A DNA stretch of 64,000 nucleotides from positions 372,001 to 436,000 of the forward strand of contig NZ_RWIS01000003.1 in NCBI RefSeq assembly GCF_003944705.1, given 5' to 3'. The stretch is from Hymenobacter metallilatus. GTDB taxonomy: Bacteria > Bacteroidota > Bacteroidia > Cytophagales > Hymenobacteraceae. The translations under genes and the position numbers were made by a program. Position 1 is the stretch's first letter. Every line of letters begins with the position of its first letter. Of the stretch, positions 1 through 8,197 are shown one piece after another. The notes under the pieces are model-generated. The model did not search any database. It was not told the origin of the DNA and saw only the letters and a list, made by a program, of their open reading frames with translations.

Positions 1-2810
1 GCCAGAGGCAATACCAGGCCCGCCCCGTAGTAGCCCCGGGTCCGGGCGCTGAAGGAAAGGCCAGCTACTATTTTGCCTAGCCCCACATCACCGTACACGG
101 CCAGGGAGGTAACCGGCAGGTCGGCTTCCAGGTTGAGAGTGGTAAGCCAGTTCTGAGTGCTAACGGGCACGTAGCCTTTAAAGCCCCCGTCCCGGTCGTC
201 GGTCTGGTGCACCTGGGCGGTGAAGGCATCGGAAATCTGCTGCCGGTCGAGGTAGGTGTTCTGGTAGCGGTAGTCGTAGCTGCCGCTCAGGCCCATCCGG
301 AAGTCGGCGCTGGATTTCAGGAAGGTGCCCCCGAACACGCGCGCCCGCACCTGCTTCCGGGCGTTGTAGTAGCGGCCGTAAGTGGCCGTGGCCCGGAGCA
401 GGCTGGCCTGCCGGGCACTGTTGTCACTGGAAACATCCGATGACAGGAAGTTCAGCTCCAGGTGGCCCGACCAGTTCTGGAGGGCATTCCCGTCGCTGAT
501 GCGGTATTCCGCCGTCTGAATGCTGCTGGTACGGTTCAGGAAGTCGCTCTGCACGGAGGTATTGGCAAACCGGACCCAGTGCTGGGCGCGGTTATAGGCC
601 GAATGCGGCAGCTGCAGGGTGAGGCTGGGCTCAATTTTGCTGAACCGCTCAAACCGCGTCAGCTGTACCTTGGTGATAAGCTGGCGCACATTGGTGCGGG
701 GCAATACGTTCAGCGACACGCTGCCGATGCCGTTTATCTCCGCCCGGTTGAAGCTGAACATGGGCATGGCCAGGAAATTCAGGCGCTTCGGGGCCAGCAG
801 GTTCGTGTAGAAGGCCGCGCCCAGCATAAACTTATCGGCGGTGTTGGCCCCCAGCACCGGCACCCAGTTGATGAAGTGCCGGTCCCAGCGCTCCACGCTG
901 GCCAGGGGCTTCAATTGCAGGGGCTCCCAGGTCGGGAAGCTGCCCTCCAGCTGGCGCTGGTCGTCGCGGCGGTTGAGCTGGGGCGTGAGGTAGCCGGGGT
1001 CGACTACCACGGCCGCCACCCCCTGGCGCTGGAAGTTGAGCTGGGTTTCGTCCTGCTCTTCATCCTCGGTGCCGCCGAATACGGGCGTCCACTTCAACTC
1101 CAGTACTTTCCCCTGAGCATCCAGGGAGGCCACGGGCACGGCCAGGGGCGCGGGAGAGTCGTTGCGTACCAGCACCTTTACCGTACCGTTCTGCACCAGC
1201 ATATCCGACAGCGCTACCTCGTAGTGGTTCTGGGTAGTGAGCATCTGCTGAAAAAACCAGCCGAGCTTCTGGCCGCTGACTTCCTCAAACACGGCCTGCA
1301 TGTCGGCCGGGTAGGGGTGGCGGAACTGCCACCGCTGGTAGTAGGTGTGCATGGCCTCGTCGAACTTCTCCTGCCCCAGGTAGCCGGCCAGGTATCTCAG
1401 CAGGGAGGCCGTTTTGCCGTACACAATCAGGCCGTAGTTGAGCTTGCCGAATTCCGCCGAAATGGGGCCACTCACCGGCTGGTCGAGGCCCCGGGAGGCC
1501 ATGGCCTGGTAGGGAATCTGGTTGAGGGCGGCGGCCGGCAAACCATCTACGCCCAGCTTACCAGCAATTTTGGGCGACTTCGCCAGAAACTCGAACTGCC
1601 CGGCGGTGGGGTTATCCCGCTCCGCCACCCGGTTTTCGATGTAGGAGTTCACACCCTCATCCATCCACGGAAAATCCCGCTCGTTGGAGCCCAGAATCCC
1701 GTAAAACCAGTTGTGGCCCACCTCATGCACAATGGCCGCAGGTTGCGTTACCGTCACCATCGGGTACTCCATACCTGAGCCGGCGCTTAGGGCTCCATCC
1801 ACGGCCGTGGCGGAGGCGTAGGGATACTCGCCCACCCACTGCGAGTAGTAGGTGAGGGCGTCATTCACATCCTGCAGGCCCTTAATCCACTTCTGCGCAT
1901 CCTTGTTGGTGAAAAGCACCCAGGAAGTTACCTGCCGACCCGAGGGTAGTGTGACGCCGCCTTTCAATACGTTAAACCGCTTATCAGCAAACCAGGCAAA
2001 ATCGTGCACCCGGTCCTGCACGTAGCGCAGGGTTTTGGTTTCCGCCGCCGAAGCTGGAAACTTCAAATCGGAGCCGAAGTCCTGCGGGGTTTTCTTGGCC
2101 GCCGTAGTCGTAGCCAACTGGTCGAGGCGCTGCTGCTCGTCGGGATTCTGGAGTACGCCGGTGGCGCCCACCGTGTAGTTGGCCGGCAGCGTAATGCGCA
2201 CATCAAAGGAGCCGTACTCCGAATAGAACTCGCCCTGGTCGAGGTAGGGCATCGGGTGCCAGCCCTTCTGGTCGAATACCGCCGGCTTGGGGTACCACTG
2301 CGTAATCTGGTAACTCTGGCCCACGTGCCCGAACCGGGAAAACGAGTCCGGAATCTTAACCCGGAAGGGCGTGGTGATGGTGGCGCGCGCCCCGGCAGCC
2401 AGGGGCTGCGGCAGCACCAGCTTGGCCATGTCGGGGCTGGTGGCGTCGTACTCCAGCCGGGCCGGCTGCCCGTTCACCTGAAACTCCAGCCCATCGATGT
2501 AGCCGCGCTGGCTGGGGCTGGCAAACTGAAACTTCCGGCTGCCGTTGCGCAGCTGCTGGCGGGCAAAGGCGGTGTTGTTGTCCCGGTAGGCATTCGGCCA
2601 CAGGTGAAACCAGATATAGGTCAGTGCCTGGGGCGAGTTATTGGTATAAATCAGCTCCTCACGGCCGCTGAGCAGGTGCTGCTTGTCGTCGAGGGTTACA
2701 TCGATGGAATAGTCGGCCTGCTGTTGCCACGTGGAAGCCGTTTGGGCTTGGGCGAAGATTGGGGCTACCGTTAGGCCGGCCAGGTAAAGTAGTTGTCGGA
2801 TGCGCAACAT
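1..2810 (-). CDS. M1 family (gluzincin) metallopeptidase with C-terminal barrel-like region, 3' end outside window
   Basis: Zinc aminopeptidase-like exported enzyme. The minus-strand frame opens at ATG 2810 (MLRIRQLLYLAGLTVAPIFA, a signal peptide ending in AQAQ) and runs off the left edge, so about 936 codons are visible and no stop. The M1 catalytic set is intact: HEVGH at about residues 362-366 and, exactly 18 residues later, the third zinc ligand Glu in MDEGVN. The part beyond about residue 600 no longer resembles a peptidase; alternating hydrophobic/aromatic strands such as KVQLTRFERFSKIEPSLTLQ suggest an outer-membrane barrel or strand-rich surface domain, which is an inference. The ORF track misses it because it has no stop. 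A near-consensus -7 box (TACTTTCG on the minus strand, 2840-2847) lies just upstream. The substrate is unknown. Confidence 0.88.
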   Translation of the reverse strand, partial: MLRIRQLLYLAGLTVAPIFAQAQTASTWQQQADYSIDVTLDDKQHLLSGREELIYTNNSPQALTYIWFHLWPNAYRDNNTAFARQQLRNGSRKFQFASPSQRGYIDGLEFQVNGQPARLEYDATSPDMAKLVLPQPLAAGARATITTPFRVKIPDSFSRFGHVGQSYQITQWYPKPAVFDQKGWHPMPYLDQGEFYSEYGSFDVRITLPANYTVGATGVLQNPDEQQRLDQLATTTAAKKTPQDFGSDLKFPASAAETKTLRYVQDRVHDFAWFADKRFNVLKGGVTLPSGRQVTSWVLFTNKDAQKWIKGLQDVNDALTYYSQWVGEYPYASATAVDGALSAGSGMEYPMVTVTQPAAIVHEVGHNWFYGILGSNERDFPWMDEGVNSYIENRVAERDNPTAGQFEFLAKSPKIAGKLGVDGLPAAALNQIPYQAMASRGLDQPVSGPISAEFGKLNYGLIVYGKTASLLRYLAGYLGQEKFDEAMHTYYQRWQFRHPYPADMQAVFEEVSGQKLGWFFQQMLTTQNHYEVALSDMLVQNGTVKVLVRNDSPAPLAVPVASLDAQGKVLELKWTPVFGGTEDEEQDETQLNFQRQGVAAVVVDPGYLTPQLNRRDDQRQLEGSFPTWEPLQLKPLASVERWDRHFINWVPVLGANTADKFMLGAAFYTNLLAPKRLNFLAMPMFSFNRAEINGIGSVSLNVLPRTNVRQLITKVQLTRFERFSKIEPSLTLQLPHSAYNRAQHWVRFANTSVQSDFLNRTSSIQTAEYRISDGNALQNWSGHLELNFLSSDVSSDNSARQASLLRATATYGRYYNARKQVRARVFGGTFLKSSADFRMGLSGSYDYRYQNTYLDRQQISDAFTAQVHQTDDRDGGFKGYVPVSTQNWLTTLNLEADLPVTSLAVYGDVGLGKIVAGLSFSARTRGYYGAGLVLPL

Positions 2811-2947
2811 AGGATGAGGGGAAGAGAACAAAGCGGCAACGAAAGTAGCCGTTCGGGGCGAGACCCCCGAAGAACCTTCTGAAAAAGCACACGTTTGCCA
2901 CCTACACCCATCCATCACGCTACCTGGTAGCCCAACCCATTCGTATT

Positions 2948-3370
2948 ATGTCGTACCACAAACTGCCCAAGGACGATACCCAGCACCAGAATCACCTCGA
3001 CGGTGCCATCAATCTGCTCACTGGCAACCTCCAGGAAGAAGCTGAGCGTGCCGGCCTCGACAACAATTTCCAGCGCTGGATTGAAGACCTTAAGGACGCC
3101 AACAACCCCGAGCTGCACCAACTGGTAGTTGATTTGCAGGAGCTGAAAGCCCACTTCGGTGGGGGCTCCATTGATAAAAATATCGTGGGCCGGCTGCTGC
3201 ACCGCCTGGGCACTGCCACGAGCAAAGCCGCCATCTTCGCCGAAAACCCCAACACCGCCGACCGGATTGGCAAGCTGGGCGAGGCCCTGACGGCCGCGGC
3301 CGGGCAAGTGCAAGGCGGACAAACCACGCCCGAGCAGGATTTGCAGCAGGATTCCAGCCAGAACCGCTAG
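2948..3370 (+). CDS. conserved hypothetical small soluble protein
   Basis: A 140-residue protein, not recognised as a named family. It has no signal peptide or membrane segment, starts MSYHKLPKDDTQHQNHLDG, is rich in Gln, Asn and charged residues, and is predicted to be largely helical with a polar tail (GGQTTPEQDLQQDSSQNR). It lies divergently from the M1 peptidase (137 bp between starts) and converges on rplS, sharing a bidirectional terminator. Codon use matches its neighbours and the frame is uninterrupted, so it is probably a real cytoplasmic protein. The two long minus-strand ORFs across it are shadows. Confidence 0.7.
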   Translation: MSYHKLPKDDTQHQNHLDGAINLLTGNLQEEAERAGLDNNFQRWIEDLKDANNPELHQLVVDLQELKAHFGGGSIDKNIVGRLLHRLGTATSKAAIFAENPNTADRIGKLGEALTAAAGQVQGGQTTPEQDLQQDSSQNR

Positions 3371-3391
3371 CTAACCTGCGTAACCAAATAG

Positions 3392-3437
3392 AAACAGCGA
3401 AGCCGGTTTCCTACGCAGGAAACCGGCTTTGCTGTTA
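3392..3437. terminator. bidirectional intrinsic terminator
   Basis: A near-perfect hairpin (AACAGCgaAGCCGGTTTCC with its complement, loop TACGCA) lies between the converging 2948-3370 gene and rplS. The outer A/T-rich arms give a U-tract on either strand, so it can serve both genes. Confidence 0.75.
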
Positions 3438-3461
3438 TTAGAAACGCGGAGAGCGGGTAGC

Positions 3462-3836
3462 TTAGGCTACGGTAGCCACTACGCGACGCTTCTCTTTGAT
3501 ACGAGCCGCTTTGCCCGACAGACCACGCAGGTAGAACAGACGGGCCCGGCGCACCTGGCCACGACGAATTACTTCAATCTTGTCGATGTTAGGCGACAGG
3601 AGCGGGAAAATCCGCTCGGTGCCAATCTGGTTCGAAATCTTACGAACAGTGAAGGTTTCGCCGTTCGAGCTGGTGTTCTTGCGCTGGATAACTACGCCCT
3701 GGAACTGCTGAATGCGCTCCTTGTTGCCCTCGCGGATTTTTACGTGGACATTGATGGTGTCACCGGCGGCAAACTTGGGGAAGCTGGCGCGGCGCTCCTG
3801 GGATTCCTGCTGGATAAAATCGAGTAGTACGCTCAT
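3462..3836 (-). CDS. rplS: 50S ribosomal protein L19
   Basis: Large-subunit protein at the 30S/50S interface. The 124-residue sequence is full length: the N-terminal [25 protein letters not shown] and the C-terminal [24 protein letters not shown] are L19 hallmarks. It is the last gene of the rpsP-rimM-trmD-rplS block but is separated from trmD by 182 bp, which contain a low-complexity inverted repeat element and what looks like a private promoter (TTG-N20-TATATTTG, 3926-3896). It may therefore be partly uncoupled from the rest of the operon. The stop is followed by the shared terminator. Confidence 0.97.
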   Translation of the reverse strand: MSVLLDFIQQESQERRASFPKFAAGDTINVHVKIREGNKERIQQFQGVVIQRKNTSSNGETFTVRKISNQIGTERIFPLLSPNIDKIEVIRRGQVRRARLFYLRGLSGKAARIKEKRRVVATVA

Positions 3837-3895
3837 GGCTGGAAAAACTGTGAAGGACGGCCGCGCCGCCCTGAAGGGTTTCGGGTAAAGAGGCG

Positions 3896-3926
3896 CAAAT
3901 ATAGCCCTCTGATTTGATGATTACAA
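3896..3926 (-). promoter_or_regulatory. Bacteroidota-type promoter for rplS
   Basis: Read on the minus strand: TTG (3926-3924), 20 nt, then a full-match -7 box TATATTTG (3903-3896), about 60 bp before the rplS ATG. It lies between rplS and the repeat element that separates it from trmD. Confidence 0.6.
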
Positions 3927-3940
3927 CTTCCGTTGTTATT

Positions 3941-4024
3941 GACTGAGTGACTGAGTGTCTGAGTAGTGCCTTTTTAATAGCTTCAGCCCAAAAAACACGC
4001 AGTTATTCAACTACTCAGTTACTC
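3941..4024. repeat. low-complexity inverted repeat element between trmD and rplS
   Basis: The left side is GACTGAGTGACTGAGTGTCT and so on; the right side reads AGTTATTCAACTACTCAGTT, i.e. the same CTGAGT/AACTGAG words in inverse orientation, around a roughly 35-nt core. The right end includes the trmD stop codon (GAG TAA CTGAG on the minus strand). Words of the same kind recur at 53577-53717. Confidence 0.7.
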
Positions 4025-4702
4025 TAAAAGGTCCGGCCGCCGCTCCTGTGTGCGAGCCAGGGCCTGCTCATGGCGCCAGATATCAATTTTCGGAGTATTG
4101 CCCGAAAGCAGAATATCCGGTACCGCAAGGCCTCGCCATTCGGCCGGGCGGGTGTACACGGGGGGCGCCAGCAGGTTGTCCTGAAACGAGTCGCTCAGGG
4201 CCGACTCCTCGTTGCCCAGCACGCCGGGCAACAGCCGCACCACCGCGTCCACCAAAATGGCGGCCCCCAGCTCCCCTCCGCTCAGCACGTAGTCGCCTAC
4301 GCTGATTTCGTGGGTGATGTAGGCCTGCCGGATTCGCTCATCCACGCCTTTGTAATGGCCGCACAGGATCAGCAGGTTTCCCGCCAACGATAACCGATTA
4401 ACCAAGGGCTGCCGCAGCGTGTTGCCGTCGGGAGTCATATAGATAACCGCATCGTACGGTCGCTGCGCCATTAGCTCATCGAAACAGGCGGCAATAGGCT
4501 CCACACGCAGTACCATGCCGGCTCCGCCCCCAAACACATAGTCATCAATCTGACCGTGCTTATTGATGGCGTAGCGGCGCAGGTCGTGCAGCTGAATTTC
4601 GGCCAGGCCTTTCTCCTGGGCCCGCTTCACAATGGAATGGGCGAAGGGACTGACCAGCAAATCCGGCTGGCACGTTACAATGTCAATGCGCATAGTTCCC
4701 AA
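4019..4702 (-). CDS. trmD: tRNA (guanine-37-N1)-methyltransferase
   Basis: SPOUT-class enzyme that methylates G37 of tRNAs with G36 and so prevents +1 frameshifting. The 227-residue protein carries the knot motifs [14 protein letters not shown] and [12 protein letters not shown] and the N-terminal [13 protein letters not shown]. The ATG at 4702 encodes MGTMRID; the internal ATG at 4693 (MRIDIVT) is the start most family members use. It follows rimM with a 13-bp gap, a normal operon arrangement. The TAA stop lies inside the neighbouring low-complexity repeat. Confidence 0.97.
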   Translation of the reverse strand: MGTMRIDIVTCQPDLLVSPFAHSIVKRAQEKGLAEIQLHDLRRYAINKHGQIDDYVFGGGAGMVLRVEPIAACFDELMAQRPYDAVIYMTPDGNTLRQPLVNRLSLAGNLLILCGHYKGVDERIRQAYITHEISVGDYVLSGGELGAAILVDAVVRLLPGVLGNEESALSDSFQDNLLAPPVYTRPAEWRGLAVPDILLSGNTPKIDIWRHEQALARTQERRPDLLE

Positions 4703-4715
4703 GCAGCCGATAAGC

Positions 4716-5297
4716 CTAAGGCGCTACAAATTCGTCGGGCTCATCCCGCTCCCGCGAAGCAGGCGTCAGATACACGTCAAGCAAGCCTTCAGGCAAGTTT
4801 ACGTATAGCTTGCGCGCGTCTTCGTCGGCATGCGAAATCAACTCATCGGCCACTGGAATCAGTACTTCCTGACCCTTGTAGCGCATTGACAGCACGTCCT
4901 GCTGGGGCAACTCGTAGAACGTCTCTACAGTGCCCAACTCACCGAGCTGCTCATCCACCACCAGGAAGCCAATCACATCGTGAAAGTAAAACTGGTCGTC
5001 GGCCAGGTCCGGCAGCTCGGCTAGTGGGCGCCACAGCTTGGCATTCCGCAACGGCTCGGCTTCCTCTATCCGGTCAATACCTTTGAGCTTGAGCAGAGCC
5101 CGCTCACCACTCTGGGGCTGCAGTTTTTCCACGGCATACTCCGTGAGCTTGCCCGGGGCCGTGGGTAGTTCCAGCAGCACCGATTTCAGCTTCCGATACG
5201 GCTCCAGGTCATCCACATCGAAGGTGGCTACCACGAAGCCTTTCAGGCCGTGTGGCTTCACAATGGAACCCAGTTCGTAGCAGTCGTCGAGTGTCAT
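4716..5297 (-). CDS. rimM: 16S rRNA processing/30S maturation factor RimM
   Basis: RimM assists maturation of the 30S head and binds S19. The protein reads [20 protein letters not shown] (RimM N-domain, with the conserved G-x-I-x-x-x-x-G-x-x-G), followed by a PRC-barrel half from about residue 95 ([14 protein letters not shown]...). The track starts 26 codons upstream with a non-homologous leader (MSTALPAAVLFHS), so the ATG at 5297 was chosen, giving 193 residues. It lies between rpsP and trmD. The 115-bp gap to rpsP contains an 11-bp inverted pair (GAAGGTGATGG / CCATCACCTTC). Confidence 0.95.
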   Translation of the reverse strand: MTLDDCYELGSIVKPHGLKGFVVATFDVDDLEPYRKLKSVLLELPTAPGKLTEYAVEKLQPQSGERALLKLKGIDRIEEAEPLRNAKLWRPLAELPDLADDQFYFHDVIGFLVVDEQLGELGTVETFYELPQQDVLSMRYKGQEVLIPVADELISHADEDARKLYVNLPEGLLDVYLTPASRERDEPDEFVAP

Positions 5298-5412
5298 GAG
5301 GTAGGAAGTGAAGAGGGGGAAACGTGCGAAGGTGATGGAGTGGAACAAGACAGCGGCGGGCAGAGCCGTCGACATCCTCGTTACCCCATCACCTTCTTAC
5401 GTAAGCCAGAAA

Positions 5413-5958
5413 CTATGCGCCGGCTTCCTCAGTGGTTTCAGCCGGAGCTTCTGCCTCGGTGGTTTCAGCTTCGGCGGCCGGAGCAGCAGCAGCCAGGGCG
5501 GCAGCCTGCTTGGCGCGCTGTGCTTCAGCGCGAGCTTCGTTTACCTTGGTTTCAGCGGCCAGACGCTGCTTGCGGGCTTCTTCCTTGGCGGTGCCCAGGC
5601 TGGTGCGCTTGCCTTCGATTTTGGCGTCCTTCTGCTCCTTCCAGTCGGTGTAGCGCTGGTCGGCGGTTTCCTGGGAAATAGCGCCTTTGATAACACCCAG
5701 TTGCAGGTGCTTACGGTACAGCACACCGCGGTAGGAGAGCATGGCGCGCACGGTATCCGTGGGCTGGGCACCTTTCATAATCCAGTCGAACGCCTTGTCA
5801 CCATCAAAGTTGATGGTGGCGGGGTTGGTCTGGGGGTTGTAGGTGCCGATTTTTTCGATGAAGCGGCCGTCGCGGGGCGAGCGGGAGTCAGCAACAACGA
5901 TGTCGAACATTGCGGCCTTCTTGCGGCCACGACGGGCGAGGCGGATTTTAACTGCCAT
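5413..5958 (-). CDS. rpsP: 30S ribosomal protein S16 with long acidic/alanine tail
   Basis: The canonical S16 occupies about the first 85 residues ([33 protein letters not shown]). The remaining roughly 95 residues are an extension, first charged and probably helical ([19 protein letters not shown]), then an Ala/Glu/Thr-rich low-complexity tail ending in EEAGA. Such tails are common on S16 in Bacteroidota, and their function is not known to me. It is the first gene of the rpsP-rimM-trmD(-rplS) block, preceded by a promoter-like sequence (TTT-N19-TACCTTTG). Confidence 0.97.
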   Translation of the reverse strand: MAVKIRLARRGRKKAAMFDIVVADSRSPRDGRFIEKIGTYNPQTNPATINFDGDKAFDWIMKGAQPTDTVRAMLSYRGVLYRKHLQLGVIKGAISQETADQRYTDWKEQKDAKIEGKRTSLGTAKEEARKQRLAAETKVNEARAEAQRAKQAAALAAAAPAAEAETTEAEAPAETTEEAGA

Positions 5959-6011
5959 AAACCGGTTTGGTTAAGTGACGCATCCCGTGCGTCTGGTTGA
6001 AAAATGAGGTG

Positions 6012-6041
6012 CAAAGGTAATCATAGATTCATCGGATTAAA
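6012..6041 (-). promoter_or_regulatory. Bacteroidota-type promoter for the rpsP operon
   Basis: On the minus strand TTT (6041-6039), 19 nt, then TACCTTTG (6019-6012), a full match to TAnnTTTG, about 55 bp before the rpsP start. Confidence 0.6.
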
Positions 6042-6099
6042 AGGATTGCACCGTTTCAGCGCATCAGCCGGTCTAAAAGAGAAGGGTTTAAAGATAAAA

Positions 6100-6131
6100 A
6101 AAAGGCCATTTCTGCATAGAAATGGCCTTTT
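6100..6131 (-). terminator. intrinsic terminator of the desaturase gene
   Basis: A perfect 14-bp stem (AGAAATGGCCTTTT on the plus strand pairs with its complement), GCAT loop and flanking A/T runs, 26 bp past the desaturase stop. Confidence 0.75.
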
Positions 6132-6156
6132 CACAAGAAAATATATCTGGGAGAAC

Positions 6157-6912
6157 CTACGCCGCCATGGGTACATCCTGCTGCCACTTGCGCTTCACTT
6201 TCACCACGCCTATTTTATCGAGGGTCCAGATGAAAGCGTAGGTGGGGTCCAGCTCCCACTTCTTCACGCCGAAGTTGACGCGCATGGGCAGCTTGTGGTG
6301 GTTGTTCTGGAACAGCTCCCCGAAGGCCAAAAAGTCGAAGGGCAGGGTGTTTTTGCTATGGTCGTGGTTGTCGAAGTTCTGGTAGCCGTACTTGTGGCCG
6401 CCCCAGTTCACGATGGCGCCGTGGATGGGGCCCATCAGAAAGTGCAGGGGCAGCAGCAGGAACTGCCACCAGGCCGTGGCAAACTGCACGTAGAACAGCA
6501 CGTATAGAGCGCCCCAGCCGATGCGGGAGTACCACTTGTCGCCCAGGTTTTCCACGGCTTCCCACACCGGGTAGTCGCCCTCAAACCGCTCAGCCAGCTC
6601 GTAGCGACGGTTCAGCACATCGTTGTAGATGTTTTTGGTCTTCCACATCATGCTGAACGCATTGGAAGAGTACAGCGGCGAATGGGGGTCCAGCTCGGTA
6701 TCGGAGTAGGCGTGGTGCATGCGGTGCAGCAGCGCGTAAGCCCGGGGCGAGAGGAAGGAAGAACCCTGGCAGATGTAGGTGAACAGAAAGAAAAACCGCT
6801 CCCAGAATTTATTCATGGTGAACATTTTGTGGGCGGCGTAGCGGTGCAGGTAGAACGTCTGCGTGAAGAGCGACAGGTAATAGTGCGCTACGAAGAAAAC
6901 GAGTATTGCCAT
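6157..6912 (-). CDS. membrane fatty-acid (acyl-CoA delta-9 type) desaturase
   Basis: Di-iron integral membrane desaturase introducing a double bond into acyl chains, important for membrane fluidity. The three histidine boxes are present: HRYAAH near residue 23, HRMHHAYSD near 63 and NNHHKLP near 205, plus a HDH element. Hydrophobic stretches before and between the boxes (ILVFFVAHYYLSLF, IGWGALYVLFYVQF) are membrane segments. The track's longer ORF adds 21 residues of Pro-rich leader, so ATG 6912 (MAILVFF) was chosen, giving 251 residues. It is monocistronic, with its own promoter-like TAGTTTTG and terminator. Chain-length and position specificity cannot be read from the sequence. Confidence 0.92.
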   Translation of the reverse strand: MAILVFFVAHYYLSLFTQTFYLHRYAAHKMFTMNKFWERFFFLFTYICQGSSFLSPRAYALLHRMHHAYSDTELDPHSPLYSSNAFSMMWKTKNIYNDVLNRRYELAERFEGDYPVWEAVENLGDKWYSRIGWGALYVLFYVQFATAWWQFLLLPLHFLMGPIHGAIVNWGGHKYGYQNFDNHDHSKNTLPFDFLAFGELFQNNHHKLPMRVNFGVKKWELDPTYAFIWTLDKIGVVKVKRKWQQDVPMAA

Positions 6913-7005
6913 TGGGGCAGAAGGATTAAGGGTCGGAACCGGAAACGGCGGGCACGTTTGAGGGCAGAAGCCCAAATTCCCTGCTAAAGTTCAAGCGCCG
7001 TTTCG

Positions 7006-7037
7006 CAAAACTACGGCCACCCCTCCCCCAAGTGCAA
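7006..7037 (-). promoter_or_regulatory. Bacteroidota-type promoter for the desaturase
   Basis: On the minus strand TTG (7037-7035), 21 nt, TAGTTTTG (7013-7006). A second TTG at 7031-7029 gives a 15-nt spacer. It is about 95 bp upstream of the chosen ATG. Confidence 0.45.
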
Positions 7038-7085
7038 TTCAGCTTCTAAAAAGGACAAAATGTTATTAGCGACGGGACATGAGCA

Positions 7086-7358
7086 GGGAAACCTGAGACG
7101 ATGAAGCTGTTTAGGAAGTCTGGCAGAACCAATCAGAACGTCATGCTTCATCTGGTGTCCGCTTGTCGAAGCATCTCTACCGCTTCGTTGAACGGCTCAA
7201 CGAAGCGGTAGAGATGCTTCGACAAGCGGACACCAGATGAAGCATGACGTTTTTTCGACTTTCTAAACAGCTTCGACAAAACAGCAGAAGTGAGACAGAC
7301 GGACCGTTTGGCGAAGTCGTCTGTCTCACTTCTGCTGTTTCGTCGTCTCAGGTTTCCC
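7086..7358. repeat. 273-bp nested palindromic element
   Basis: Three nested or adjacent inverted repeats fill the gap between desaturase and rluA-like gene. (a) An outer perfect 16-bp pair GGGAAACCTGAGACGA (7086-7101) with 7343-7358. (b) GAAGCTGTTTAG (7103-7114) pairing with 7264-7275. (c) A perfect 55-bp pair 7137-7191/7197-7251 with only a 5-nt spacer. A fourth hairpin (23-bp arms, 7279-7301/7318-7340) sits inside the right part. No ORF of note. The outer arm ends just before the stop codon of the downstream gene. Part of arm (c), TCTGGTGTCCGCTTGTCGAA, recurs with one change at 37491-37510. Confidence 0.9.
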
Positions 7359-7359
7359 T

Positions 7360-8067
7360 CTAATAATATGCCTCCGCCGCTTCCCAGTGGGCTATGTCGG
7401 GCAGGGGGGCTTTGAAGCACATAGCTTCTTTGGTTACGGGGTGCTGAAACTCCAGCTGGCGGGCGTGCAGGGCAATGCTCACGTCGGGCAAAGGGGCCAG
7501 GAAACCGTACTTCACGTCGCCCACGATGGGGGTGCCGAGGCCCGAGCTGAGCTGCACCCGAATCTGGTGGGGGCGGCCGGTAATGGGGTTCACCTGCAGC
7601 AGCCAGCGCGTGCCGGCCTGGCCCAGCACCTGGTAGTCCAGCTCCGATTTGAGGCCTTGGCCGTGGCGCTCGGTGTAGGCTTTAGTGGTGTTGCGAATGG
7701 GGTCTTTCACCAACCAGTGCGTGAGGTGGCCCTGGGTAGGGGCGGGACACTTACCGGTGAGGGCCCAGTAGGTTTTGTGCACCTTATTGTCGCGGAACAG
7801 CTCGTTGAGGCGGCTCAGGGCCTTGCTGGTTTTAGCCAGGGCCACCACCCCGCTCACAGGCCTATCCAGGCGGTGCGCTACGCCCACGAAGGCGGCACCG
7901 GGCTTTTTGTACTTGAAGCGCAGGTATTCCTCGGCCTTGGCTGAGAGGGGCTCGTCACCGGTTGCATCGCCTTGTACCAGCAGCCCGGCGGGCTTGTTGA
8001 TGATGAGCAGATGGTTGTCTTCGAACAGGATTTCCCGTCCTTCAGCCCACAAATTTGGTCGGTTCAC
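7360..8067 (-). CDS. RluA-family RNA pseudouridine synthase
   Basis: Isomerises uridine to pseudouridine in rRNA or tRNA. The 235-residue protein has the catalytic motif HRLDRPVSGVVALAKT (Asp in HRLDR, about residue 66) and the family C-terminal GRPHQIRVQL. It lacks an S4 domain, like short RluA/RluC-like members. The start is GTG 8067 (MNRPNLWAEGREILFEDNHLLIINKPAG). It follows panB on the same strand across an A/T-rich repeat. The exact RNA target cannot be told. The long plus-strand ORFs across it are shadows. Confidence 0.9.
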   Translation of the reverse strand: MNRPNLWAEGREILFEDNHLLIINKPAGLLVQGDATGDEPLSAKAEEYLRFKYKKPGAAFVGVAHRLDRPVSGVVALAKTSKALSRLNELFRDNKVHKTYWALTGKCPAPTQGHLTHWLVKDPIRNTTKAYTERHGQGLKSELDYQVLGQAGTRWLLQVNPITGRPHQIRVQLSSGLGTPIVGDVKYGFLAPLPDVSIALHARQLEFQHPVTKEAMCFKAPLPDIAHWEAAEAYY

Positions 8068-8078
8068 TCTGGGGAAAG

Positions 8079-8197
8079 AATTAAAAATTAAAAATTAAAA
8101 ATTATGAATTGGCTGAATCCGAACGGTCAATTTGAGCGCATTAGGGAGCCAGTAGCGTAATTTTTAATTTTTAATTCCTCAATTTTTAATTGATTTA
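8079..8197. repeat. A/T-rich inverted low-complexity element between panB and rluA-like gene
   Basis: Left part: a run of ATTAAAAATTAAAAATTAAA (8079-8104). Right part: TAATTTTTAATTTTTAATT and a further AATTTTTAATTGATTTAA (8158-8197), i.e. the same heptad in inverse orientation around a roughly 50-nt core. The element fills the gap exactly: panB's TAA stop is its right edge, and the GTG start of the pseudouridine synthase lies 12 bp beyond its left edge. Confidence 0.8.

Noticed and set aside
462-1778. 438-residue plus-strand ORF and its neighbours at 207 and 619
   Set aside because: Antisense shadows of the M1 peptidase, whose minus-strand frame has intact catalytic motifs; the shadow proteins are His/Gly/Val-rich without motifs.
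7086-7358. CRISPR or tRNA-like structure
   Set aside because: The repeats are inverted and nested, not regularly spaced direct repeats; no cas gene or cloverleaf is seen.
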